Shown here: positions 1 to 5,775 of the stretch, piece by piece
Position numbering within the stretch: position 1 is the stretch's first letter
Layout of the letters: every line of letters starts with the position of its first letter
Assembly: GCA_937919015.1 (NCBI GenBank)
Contig: CALFPN010000150.1
Coordinates: 1 to 15,248, forward strand
Direction: 5' to 3'
DNA: 15,248 bases
Source of the DNA: an uncultured Clostridia bacterium
GTDB taxonomy: Bacteria; Bacillota; Clostridia; Lachnospirales; Anaerotignaceae
Program-made: the position numbers and the translations under genes
Notes under the pieces: generated by a model
What the model was told of the DNA's origin: nothing
The model's input: the letters and a program-made list of their open reading frames with translations, nothing else
The model's database searches: none

Positions 1-168
1 TGAAAGATAATTTATAATACCTAAGCCAACTCCGATAACGGCTGCAAATAAGAATGCTGATTTGTTTAAGAATCTGTTTTTAGGTAAAAACATAAGTGCC
101 AGAGCAATAAGGCTTACTAAAATTATTCCTGCAAAAACGATGATGAGCCAGTCCAATGATGTCAACAT
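1..168 (-). CDS. Small membrane protein, N-terminal part only
   Basis: An open frame of 56 codons starts at ATG 168-166 on the minus strand and runs off the left edge. A GAGGAA ribosome site lies about six bases upstream of the start. The visible peptide begins MLTSLDWLIIVFAGIILVSL, which is a hydrophobic first membrane segment (about residues 7-28). A short polar stretch with Lys, Asn and Arg follows (about 30-36), and then a second hydrophobic segment (about 38-54). I do not recognise the family. The good ribosome site, the extended -10 promoter just upstream and the coherent membrane topology support a real gene. Its length and function cannot be judged from this fragment. Confidence 0.65.
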   Translation of the reverse strand, partial: MLTSLDWLIIVFAGIILVSLIALALMFLPKNRFLNKSAFLFAAVIGVGLGIINYLS

Positions 169-214
169 ATATATTCCTCACTTTCGGTTAGTTTCAAGTT
201 AATTTTATAATCAA

Positions 215-223
215 ATTATAACA
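215..223 (-). promoter_or_regulatory. Extended -10 promoter for the minus-strand membrane protein
   Basis: On the minus strand the bases read TGTTATAAT, a perfect -10 hexamer with the TGn extension. No good -35 box is seen at the usual distance. It lies about 47 bases upstream of the ATG at 168, so the leader would be about 40 bases. Confidence 0.55.
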
Positions 224-563
224 GATGGTTATGAATTATTTTGGAATATATTTCTAAAAAATTCTTAAGGAATCCGAATGAATATCTGAAGTCGAAAACT
301 TGTTTAAATTGAAAGATAAATTAAAAAAGACCGATTTAAAGCTGCCTCCCGATAAGAAACCATAAATTCTGGAAATACTGATTTTTACGGCTATTTTGTC
401 AGGCTTCCTTGACAACCTAAGTCAAAGGGTGCCTGCGGAAGCCTTCCGCATATCCGCCAAAATCATCTATTTCAGTTATTCTATGTTTTCCTATGAGGAA
501 GCACCTAAAGCGAGGGTCTTTATTTTTGTCGAAAGAATTCCTTAGATTTACAATAAAAAATGT
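224..563. other. Non-coding stretch with several inverted repeats
   Basis: No convincing gene is seen here. The stretch holds several small inverted repeats: TTGTCA/TGACAA at 396-401 and 410-415, TGCGGAA/TTCCGCA at 434-440 and 444-450 with a three-base loop, and TTCC/GGAA at 488-491 and 497-500. It is loosely framed by an 8-base inverted pair, TAAGGAAT at 266-273 and ATTCCTTA at 537-544. This could be a decayed mobile element, a structured RNA or chance. A 70-codon minus-strand frame (417-629) runs across the tRNA promoter and into the tRNA, so it is unlikely to be a gene. Confidence 0.35.
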
Positions 564-592
564 TTGACAACATACTTGACTTATGGTAAAAT
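564..592 (+). promoter_or_regulatory. Promoter of tRNA-Ser
   Basis: A consensus -35 TTGACA (564-569) and a -10 TAAAAT (587-592) are separated by exactly 17 bases. Transcription would begin near 599, about 17 bases before the mature tRNA end. A second TTGAC at 576-580 has no matching -10. Confidence 0.85.
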
Positions 593-615
593 AACTCCTG
601 CAGTAGGCATTTTGT

Positions 616-703
616 GGAGATGTACTCAAGAGGCTGAAGAGGTGCCCCTGCTAAGGGTATAGGTCGGGTAACCGGCGCGAGGGTTCAAATCCCTCCATCT
701 CCG
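616..703 (+). tRNA. tRNA-Ser (anticodon GCT)
   Basis: The 88-base sequence folds as a class II tRNA. The acceptor stem pairs 616-622 with 696-702 without mismatch, and the discriminator base is G703, as expected for serine. The anticodon stem 643-647/655-659 closes a seven-base loop (648-654) with anticodon GCT at 650-652, which reads AGC and AGU. The long variable arm folds as GTCGG (663-667, with G·T pairing allowed) over loop GTAA against CCGGC. The T arm is GAGGG, loop TTCAAAT, CCCTC (679-695). The long variable arm and the G discriminator fit serine. CCA is not encoded, because TGT follows G703. It has its own promoter upstream and terminator downstream, so it is a single-gene unit. tRNA-Ser genes are common phage integration targets, and a phage-like lysis cassette begins about 170 bases downstream. 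Confidence 0.97.
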
Positions 704-706
704 TGT

Positions 707-738
707 AAAAGGAACTATCAAAAGATAGTTCCTTTTTT
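707..738 (+). terminator. Rho-independent terminator of tRNA-Ser
   Basis: A perfect 13-base-pair hairpin (707-719 with 724-736) with an AAAA loop begins four bases after the tRNA and ends in a run of T (733-738). Confidence 0.93.
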
Positions 739-781
739 GTTATACGGAAAGATTTGAAGCCTTGCGCGGGGTTTATTTTCT

Positions 782-804
782 GACGTCTTTGGACGTCTTT
801 TTTT
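782..804 (+). terminator. Short second terminator-like hairpin
   Basis: GACGTC (782-787), loop TTTG, GACGTC (792-797), then seven T. The stem has only six pairs but a good T run. It may back up the tRNA terminator, or be a remnant of a gene lost between the tRNA and the lysis cassette. Confidence 0.55.
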
Positions 805-874
805 ATGCCAGAAAAATTGAGACTTTCTGAGATTTCACTTCCTTTATGATATACAAAAAGAAAGGGGGGAATTT

Positions 875-1144
875 ATGTTTATCGACACGGATTTTATCAT
901 CCGTCTGGCTACGGTTCTCGGTGCGTTTGGGGCCATCGGCACTGTGCTTTACAAAAGCTTTCGCTGGATGGAGCAGCAGAAGCTGCAGGAGGCAGAGATC
1001 GAAAACATCAAAAAAGAGCAGTGCATCATGTGTTATGGGTTGTTAGCAACGCTGGACGGGCTGAAGCAGCTGGGGGCAAATGGCAACGTCAGTGACGCTT
1101 ATCAAAGACTGGAAAAACATCTGAACAAATCGGCTCATGACTGA
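875..1144 (+). CDS. Phage-type small membrane protein, first gene of the lysis cassette
   Basis: An 89-residue protein starting at ATG 875, with a G-rich ribosome site (863-869) about five bases before it. Residues about 8-30 form one membrane segment, followed by a charged helical stretch (WMEQQKLQEAEIENIKKEQ, about 32-50) likely to be coiled coil. Then come a Cys pair (CIMC) and a polar C terminus. Small one-span proteins of this kind sit directly before the holin and lysin in many Clostridia phages. I recognise the type from this layout, not from a named domain. The next gene starts 29 bases on, and all four genes point the same way towards one terminator. It could be a holin partner, an antiholin or a structural leftover, and its exact role is unknown. 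Confidence 0.7.
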   Translation: MFIDTDFIIRLATVLGAFGAIGTVLYKSFRWMEQQKLQEAEIENIKKEQCIMCYGLLATLDGLKQLGANGNVSDAYQRLEKHLNKSAHD

Positions 1145-1173
1145 GCCTGTGGAAAAAGAAAGGGGGAAGAAAA

Positions 1174-1434
1174 ATGAAAAGAAAAATCACATTACCGTCT
1201 ATGATGACAGCCATCGTGCTGTTTTCTCTTCTGTTCTGCACAACGGTGGTCATCTGGGGGATGCTGCAGGCAGGCAATGGTACAGACAGTGCCGCCATCG
1301 TAGACAGTGCCCTGCGGGTATTCGGCACAGAGCTGGGCATCTGCGGGATCATGACGATTTTTAAACGATGGACAGAACAGCAGGACAGAAGGGCGGAAGA
1401 AAGACAAAAGCGCAGAGAGGGGGAAAGGGTATGA
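1174..1434 (+). CDS. Holin-like two-span membrane protein
   Basis: An 86-residue protein with a ribosome site GGGGGAAG about six bases before ATG 1174. Residues about 9-31 are a strong hydrophobic segment (TAIVLFSLLFCTTVVIWG), and a second, weaker one lies at about 43-64. The C terminus is densely charged (RRAEERQKRREGERV). Small size, two membrane spans, a charged tail and a position just before a cell-wall hydrolase are the classical signs of a holin, which makes the membrane hole that lets the lysin reach the wall. No family signature is recognisable by eye, so the call rests on topology and context. Its stop overlaps the next start by four bases (ATGA, 1431-1434), which implies translational coupling. 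Confidence 0.65.
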   Translation: MKRKITLPSMMTAIVLFSLLFCTTVVIWGMLQAGNGTDSAAIVDSALRVFGTELGICGIMTIFKRWTEQQDRRAEERQKRREGERV

Positions 1435-1643
1435 ATATGGAACAGAAGATCACGATACAAAATCTTTTGACGGTAAAAAGCATTGTGACTATCATCCTGA
1501 CAGTGGTTTTTTCCATGCTTTCCATTTATGACCGCATCAGCGGGGAGCAGTTTCTGAATATTTTTTCTGTGGTAATTGCCTTTTATTTCGGCACCCAGTA
1601 TCAGAAAGGAGAGTTGGAACGGCAGAGAGGAGGAGAAGAATGA
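1431..1643 (+). CDS. Second holin-like small membrane protein
   Basis: A 70-residue protein. The frame stays open upstream to another ATG at 1368, but ATG 1431 has a GGGGGAAAGG ribosome site right before it and overlaps the previous stop by four bases, so it is preferred. Two hydrophobic segments are seen, about residues 16-36 (IVTIILTVVFSMLSI) and 41-56 (LNIFSVVIAFYFGTQY), followed by a charged tail with an RQRGGEE end. The pattern NLLTVKSIVT followed by VIAFYFGTQ is one I associate with small proteins of Clostridia phage lysis modules, usually without an assigned function. It overlaps the lysin start by four bases (ATGA, 1640-1643). It may be the true holin or a pair with the preceding protein. 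Confidence 0.7.
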   Translation: MNMEQKITIQNLLTVKSIVTIILTVVFSMLSIYDRISGEQFLNIFSVVIAFYFGTQYQKGELERQRGGEE

Positions 1644-2251
1644 ATAACCTTACCTTGGTAGATTTTGCAAAAAGCAAGCTGGGCACACCCTATGTGTACG
1701 GTATGAAAGGGGATGTGTTGACAGCAAAAAAATATGAACAGCTGAAAATTTTATTTGGGCCTTTGATTTGGGAAAGCGACAGAAAGAAGATCGGGCGGGT
1801 CTGTGTGGACTGCAGCGGACTGATTTCATGGGGAACGGGGATCTATCGAAATTCCCAGGGATATCATGACACGGCAGCGGAGGTATTTCCCATTTCCACA
1901 ATCAATCAGGCTCCGGTCGGGGCAGCGGTCTGGTGCAAGGGGCATATCGGTATTTATCTGGGAGGGGGAAAATATATTGCCGCCGACGGCAGCCGCTATG
2001 GTGTGCGTATCGCTTCTGTGAAAAACAGCCCCTTCACCCACTGGTTTTTGCTGAAGGATATTGTGTATAAGGAGGAAGAAATGGTAACGAAAGAACCAAT
2101 CATTTATCGTGATAAAAAATATACGGTGGAAATGATCCGTAAGGACGGTATAACCTATCTGAAAACCAGAGACATTGCCAATGTACTGGGGCTGTCGGTA
2201 GGAAGCAAGGGAAAGATTCCTGTTCTGATGGATAAAAAGAGCTCTGTCTGA
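1640..2251 (+). CDS. Phage-type NlpC/P60 cell-wall hydrolase (endolysin)
   Basis: A 203-residue cysteine peptidase of the NlpC/P60 fold, which cuts peptide stems of peptidoglycan. The catalytic Cys is C58 in VDCSGLISW and the catalytic His is H102 in KGHIGIYLGGG. The N-terminal AKSKLGTPYVYG (10-21) is the usual start of the domain. There is no signal peptide, as expected for a lysin released through a holin. After a short linker (about 143-152), residues 153-197 form a second domain (YTVEMIRKDGITYLKTRDIA) resembling the small domains of the copper-amine-oxidase-like N-terminal type found at the C ends of Clostridia phage lysins, probably for wall binding or assembly. Both key residues are intact, so the enzyme is likely active. 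The gene is coupled to the upstream frame by an ATGA overlap, and its stop codon sits in the loop of the terminator hairpin. Confidence 0.85.
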   Translation: MNNLTLVDFAKSKLGTPYVYGMKGDVLTAKKYEQLKILFGPLIWESDRKKIGRVCVDCSGLISWGTGIYRNSQGYHDTAAEVFPISTINQAPVGAAVWCKGHIGIYLGGGKYIAADGSRYGVRIASVKNSPFTHWFLLKDIVYKEEEMVTKEPIIYRDKKYTVEMIRKDGITYLKTRDIANVLGLSVGSKGKIPVLMDKKSSV

Positions 2252-2267
2252 AGACAGGGCTTTTTTT
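2240..2267 (+). terminator. Terminator of the lysis cassette, overlapping the lysin stop codon
   Basis: The stem pairs 2240-2248 with 2253-2261 (nine pairs, one G·T). Its four-base loop holds the lysin stop codon TGA (2249-2251), and seven T follow (2261-2267). Confidence 0.9.
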
Positions 2268-2547
2268 ATCAGAATTTTTTATCAAAAATGGACTGAAAAA
2301 TTTTTTTGTCTGCTCTGTAAGAAGGAAACAAATTGGAACAGAAAAAGTAAGAGAAAAATTGTAAGATTTTTATTTTTGTGTGGAAAAAAATAATCTATGG
2401 GACAGGAAAAGACCAAAATGAACTATTTTTTAGTCTTTTCTCGTTTTGTTTGGAAAAAACCCTTTGGGTAAATCGTTGGTGAAAAGCAAAAATGTATGAA
2501 AAACTACACAAAAATATAGGAGATTGTAGAAAAATTCACAGTACCTA
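2268..2547. other. AT-rich intergenic region with palindromes
   Basis: No gene is seen in this A/T-rich stretch between the lysis cassette and the aminotransferase promoter. It contains an inverted repeat GAAAAGAC (2406-2413) with GTCTTTTC (2433-2440), with a nested AAAAT/ATTTT pair inside, and a small ACCC/GGGT hairpin (2459-2469). Either could be an operator or a relic of an end structure. The low GC contrasts with both neighbours. Confidence 0.4.
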
Positions 2548-2575
2548 TTGCCTTTCTCAGGAAAAGTGTTATACT
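2548..2575 (+). promoter_or_regulatory. Promoter of the aminotransferase gene
   Basis: -35 TTGCCT (2548-2553) and -10 TATACT (2570-2575) are 16 bases apart in AT-rich surroundings. Transcription would start near 2582, giving a leader of about 165 bases. The leader holds a TTGCA-G-TGCAA palindrome (2661-2671), an AGGGG...TCCCT hairpin (2671-2686) and an AAGAA/TTCTT hairpin just before the ribosome site. I see no terminator and no riboswitch class I know. Confidence 0.7.
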
Positions 2576-2747
2576 AAGAGTGTATTTGGATGGGGATTTT
2601 CCTACAGTCATTGTGATTTTGGATATGTACTGAAATATTTTTCAGAGTAATGCATTTATCTTGCAGTGCAAGGGGAAAGAATCCCTCCAAGAAGTACGCA
2701 GTTCTTCAAACTTACAAAATTAAGATCTAAAAGGAGAAGTGAAAAAC

Positions 2748-3947
2748 ATGAGAATTTCCGACAGAGTGCAGGCAATGCAGAACTCCCCTATCAGAAAATT
2801 CAACCCTATGGCTGATGCTGCTAAAGCAGAAGGCGTTAAAATCTATCACCTGAACATTGGTCAGCCCGATATCGAAACACCTTCCGTATTCTGGGAAGCA
2901 GTAAAAGGCTTCGACCAGAAAGTTCTGGCATATGCTGGTTCCTGGGGTCTGCCCGAACTGCAGGATGCTATCGTTGACTACTTCAAGAGATTCGATATGA
3001 ACCTGGAAAGAAATGACGTTCTGATCACATCCGGTGGTTCCGAAGCTCTGACACTGGTATTCCTGTCCATCATCAACCCCGGCGATGAAATCATCGTTCC
3101 CGAACCTTACTACACAAACTACCTGACATTCATTCAGGCTGCTGATGGCGTGATCAAACCCATCACAACATACGCTGAAGAAGGTTACAAATACGCTATC
3201 AGAGAAAGACTGGAAGCAGCAGTAACAGACAAAACAAAAATGATCTCCATCGTTAACCCTGGTAACCCCACAGGCTGCATCCTGTCCAGAGAAGACATGA
3301 GAGTAATCGCTGACTTCGCAAAAGAACATGATCTGTGGATCCTGGCTGACGAAGTTTACAGAGAATTCGCTTACGATGGCAGAGAAATGACATCCTTCGG
3401 TCAGCTGGCTGACATCGAAGACAGAGTAATCATCATCGACTCCGTTTCCAAGAGATTCTCCGCTTGCGGCGCTCGTATCGGTTGCCTGGTTTGCAAAAAC
3501 AAAGAATACATGGCTCAGGTTTACAAAATCGCTATGGGTCGTCTGTGCGTTCCCACACTGGACATGGTTGGTGCTACAGCAATGTACAAACTGCCCGCAG
3601 ACTTCTTTGTTGATGTAAAAGCTGAATATGAACACAGAAGAAACGTTGCATTCGAAGCTCTGAAGAAAATCCCCGGCGTTGTATGTGAATGCCCTGGTGG
3701 TGCTTTCTATATCACAGCTAAAATGCCCGTTGAATCCACAGAAGACCTGCTGCTGTTCCTGCTGAACGAATTCAGAGACAACAACGAAACAGTAATGTAC
3801 GCTCCCGCTGAAGGCTTCTATGCTACACCCGGTCTGGGCAAAAACGAACTGCGTATCGCTTACATCCTGAAAGCTGAAGATCTGGCTAGAGCAATCGAAC
3901 TGCTGGGCAAAGGTATCGAAGCTTACAAAGCAAAAGGCGGCAAATAA
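2748..3947 (+). CDS. PLP-dependent aminotransferase, class I/II (aspartate aminotransferase fold)
   Basis: A 399-residue fold-type I aminotransferase that moves an amino group between an amino acid and a 2-oxo acid. The PLP lysine is K235 in SVSKRFSACGARIG. D201 in LADEVYREF pairs with the pyridine nitrogen, N173 sits in NPGNPTG, and R369 in NELRIAY binds the substrate carboxylate. Length is normal for the family. A frame extension begins at GTG 2739, but AGGAG (2732-2736) is only two bases from it, against 11 from ATG 2748, so ATG is preferred. It is monocistronic, with its own promoter and a strong terminator. Codon choice is extreme: Leu is nearly always CTG, and Ile, Asn and Phe mostly end in C. 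This differs from most genes in the window and signals very high expression, as expected for a central amino acid fermentation or synthesis step. The substrate cannot be read from sequence; aspartate, alanine or aromatic acids are all possible. Confidence 0.92.
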   Translation: MRISDRVQAMQNSPIRKFNPMADAAKAEGVKIYHLNIGQPDIETPSVFWEAVKGFDQKVLAYAGSWGLPELQDAIVDYFKRFDMNLERNDVLITSGGSEALTLVFLSIINPGDEIIVPEPYYTNYLTFIQAADGVIKPITTYAEEGYKYAIRERLEAAVTDKTKMISIVNPGNPTGCILSREDMRVIADFAKEHDLWILADEVYREFAYDGREMTSFGQLADIEDRVIIIDSVSKRFSACGARIGCLVCKNKEYMAQVYKIAMGRLCVPTLDMVGATAMYKLPADFFVDVKAEYEHRRNVAFEALKKIPGVVCECPGGAFYITAKMPVESTEDLLLFLLNEFRDNNETVMYAPAEGFYATPGLGKNELRIAYILKAEDLARAIELLGKGIEAYKAKGGK

Positions 3948-3992
3948 TTCAATTTTACATATAAATTGAGTTTTGCGTTTTCAATTGCACTC

Positions 3993-4021
3993 AAAAGGCA
4001 CTCCGGAAGGAGTGCCTTTTT
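3993..4021 (+). terminator. Strong terminator of the aminotransferase gene
   Basis: A perfect 12-base-pair hairpin (3993-4004 with 4009-4020) with a GGAA loop and a five-T run (4017-4021). Confidence 0.95.
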
Positions 4022-4069
4022 CCTTGCAAAAATTTAAGAATTTGTGCGGTTTTCTTTTTTCTCCGACTG

Positions 4070-4078
4070 TGGTAATAT
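4070..4078 (+). promoter_or_regulatory. Extended -10 promoter candidate for the C_GCAxxG_C_C gene
   Basis: TGG followed by TAATAT (4073-4078) forms an extended -10 element about 52 bases before ATG 4130. The -35 region is a T-rich tract with no good match. Confidence 0.5.
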
Positions 4079-4129
4079 GATATTTGTAGAAATTTATCGA
4101 AATCACCCATTTATAAGGAGGTATATATC

Positions 4130-4621
4130 ATGGAAGAAAATAAAGAACTGACAGTAGTGGAAAAAGTACAGGAAGATGCAAAGGGCTGTTTCAGAAACGG
4201 TCTGAATTGCTCCGAATGTGTGATGACAGCATTCCTGAACAATTTTGAGACAGGTCTGCCCAAGGAAGCGGTGAAACTGGCAACGGCTTTCGGCGGCGGT
4301 ATGGGCCATACAAAAAATACCTGCGGTGCCATCACCGGTGCAGTTATGGCTCTGAGCTCTATCGTGGGCAGAGAAAATCCCATGGATAAGGAAACCATGG
4401 CAGAACGTGTGCAGGAATTGCAGCAGGGGATTTATCCCGTTGTTGGCAAAATGGTTCATGAAATGGAAGAAAAATACGGCACACTGATCTGCTCCGAACT
4501 GTCCAACCCCCATGGAGAATGGGAAGGCAAGGCAAGAAAGAAAAACTGCATGGCCATGATTACAGAATGTGCCGGTCTGGCAGCAAAACATGCAGAAGAA
4601 TATCTGAAAAATAACAAATAA
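4130..4621 (+). CDS. C_GCAxxG_C_C family (probable redox-active) protein
   Basis: A 163-residue soluble protein with cysteines at 20, 27, 30, 65, 121, 140 and 147. The core CGAITGAVMA (65-74), the upstream CSEC (27-30) and the late pair CMAMITEC (140-147) match the C_GCAxxG_C_C family. That family is known in anaerobes, is thought to be redox active or metal binding, and has no settled biochemical role. A glycine-rich FGGGMGH (54-60) precedes the core. AAGGAGG (4115-4121) lies eight bases before ATG 4130, a near-ideal site. The next gene starts 16 bases after the stop without a promoter between, so the two are probably co-transcribed. No signal peptide is present, so the protein acts in the cytoplasm. 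Confidence 0.88.
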   Translation: MEENKELTVVEKVQEDAKGCFRNGLNCSECVMTAFLNNFETGLPKEAVKLATAFGGGMGHTKNTCGAITGAVMALSSIVGRENPMDKETMAERVQELQQGIYPVVGKMVHEMEEKYGTLICSELSNPHGEWEGKARKKNCMAMITECAGLAAKHAEEYLKNNK

Positions 4622-4637
4622 TGGACTGGTGAAGGTT

Positions 4638-5717
4638 ATGAAAAAATTACTGTTGGGGCTTCTGGCATCGCTGTTGCTTTGCGTGCCTGCCTTTGCCCAT
4701 CCGCCCATCACGGTTTTTGTGGATGGGGTACAGGTAAATTTTGACCAGCAGCCCATCATCAAAGATGACCGTACACTGGTTCCCATGCGCCGTATTTTTG
4801 AAGCGTTGGATGCGGAGGTTTTCTGGGATGAACCCAGCCAGAGCGTAACGGCAGTCCATGGAACGGATGTGATTTTGTTCCGGATCGGTAAGGCGGAATT
4901 GTATAAAAACGGAAAGCTGACCTATACCATGCCCGTTCCTGCCCAGATCATCAATGACCGCACACTGGTGCCTCTGCGGGCTGTGGCGGAAAGCCTCGGC
5001 TGTGATGTGGCTTGGGATGGCATCGACTATATGGTGAATATTACTTCCGCAGGAAATACGCCGGTGACGAAACCGGAAACACCGCCTTCCAATACAGGGC
5101 AGGATACGCCCATGAGCGGCGGCTACGCTTCCAGAGTGACAGCTCCCGATGGCACAGTGGTGCTGAATGTAGAACTGCGGTGTGATGAAGTGACTGCGGG
5201 CAGCGGCAGAACATCCATCAATGGAGATATGGCCAATGAGACTTATGGTCAGGGGGAAGGCTTCCTGCAGGCCTATAGTGAGAAAGCCTTGCGGGAGTAT
5301 GCAGAAAATCCCAATGGCTTCCGCCCTTACTATTATATGGGTACTTATACCCTGATGAGAGAACAGGATGGCTATGCATCCTTCCTGGCGGCGGTATCTT
5401 CTTATGATGGGGCGGAGGAATCTGTACAGTATTTCTCCCATACCTATGATTTGACCACGGGCAGGGAAGTGGGCCTGAAGGATCTGGTTTCCGACTCCAG
5501 AGAAGATCTGGAATACCTCTGGACGGTGTCTTTCCTGACACTGGCAGAGAAAGATCCTGATGTATTTTACAGCAATGTGGAAAAGAAACTGGAAAAAAAT
5601 CTGGATCAGGTAGATTTTTATCTGACGGAAGATGGCATTGCCTTCTATCTGTCTCCCGGCATCATTGCCCCTCCTGAAACGGGGGCGGTGTCCTTCGCAA
5701 TTACATACAAGTTTTAA
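4638..5717 (+). CDS. Secreted protein with copper-amine-oxidase-like N-terminal and DUF3298/RsiV-like domains
   Basis: A 359-residue exported protein. A signal peptide (MKKLLLGLLASLLLCVPAFA) would be cut after AFA (residue 20). Residues about 25-136 hold the copper-amine-oxidase-like N-terminal domain, seen as two similar motifs DRTLVPMR (44-51) and DRTLVPLR (107-114), each followed by a VFWD or VAWD strand. Despite the name, this domain has no oxidase activity and is usually a wall or ligand-binding module. A Pro/Thr-rich linker (about 138-160) leads to a C-terminal half (about 165-359) that resembles the DUF3298 fold of RsiV-type proteins (DLTTGREVGLKDLV, then EDGIAFYL near the end). RsiV relatives bind lysozyme, but no anti-sigma part or membrane segment is seen here. 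An in-frame GTG at 4629 is possible, but ATG 4638 gives a cleaner signal peptide. It probably shares a transcript with the gene before it. Confidence 0.82.
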   Translation: MKKLLLGLLASLLLCVPAFAHPPITVFVDGVQVNFDQQPIIKDDRTLVPMRRIFEALDAEVFWDEPSQSVTAVHGTDVILFRIGKAELYKNGKLTYTMPVPAQIINDRTLVPLRAVAESLGCDVAWDGIDYMVNITSAGNTPVTKPETPPSNTGQDTPMSGGYASRVTAPDGTVVLNVELRCDEVTAGSGRTSINGDMANETYGQGEGFLQAYSEKALREYAENPNGFRPYYYMGTYTLMREQDGYASFLAAVSSYDGAEESVQYFSHTYDLTTGREVGLKDLVSDSREDLEYLWTVSFLTLAEKDPDVFYSNVEKKLEKNLDQVDFYLTEDGIAFYLSPGIIAPPETGAVSFAITYKF

Positions 5718-5733
5718 GGAAAGATTTGATAAG

Positions 5734-5775
5734 AAACCTTCTTTTGGGAAAGATAACCCAAAAGGAGGTTTTTTT
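5734..5775 (+). promoter_or_regulatory. Terminator hairpin whose 3' arm contains the next gene's ribosome site
   Basis: Bases 5734-5748 pair with 5757-5771 (15 positions, one mismatch) around an eight-base loop. A run of seven T (5769-5775) ends directly at the ATG of the next gene (5776). It therefore looks like a rho-independent terminator for the upstream operon. At the same time AAAGGAGG (5761-5768), the only ribosome site for the next gene, is locked inside the 3' arm. No promoter is seen between 5717 and 5776. Expression of the hydrolase would then need both read-through and unfolding of the hairpin. Confidence 0.8.

Noticed and set aside
417..629. 70-codon minus-strand frame next to tRNA-Ser
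   Set aside because: It covers the tRNA promoter and the first bases of the tRNA, has no ribosome site, and has no recognisable domain.
688..2689. 10-base direct repeat AATCCCTCCA in the tRNA T arm (688-697) and in the aminotransferase leader (2680-2689), as possible phage attachment sites
   Set aside because: Too short, and the flanking bases do not match. The second copy lies between the aminotransferase promoter and its start, where a prophage edge would separate the two. It more likely reflects a chance hairpin.
2727..3635. 302-codon minus-strand frame opposite the aminotransferase
   Set aside because: A shadow created by the strongly biased codons of the real gene. The peptide is Cys/Phe/Ser-rich and has no ribosome site.
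5632..5775. Upstream extension of the choloylglycine hydrolase frame
   Set aside because: The family needs Cys at position 2 of the primary product, AGGAGG sits just before ATG 5776, and the extension overlaps the end of the preceding gene and a terminator.
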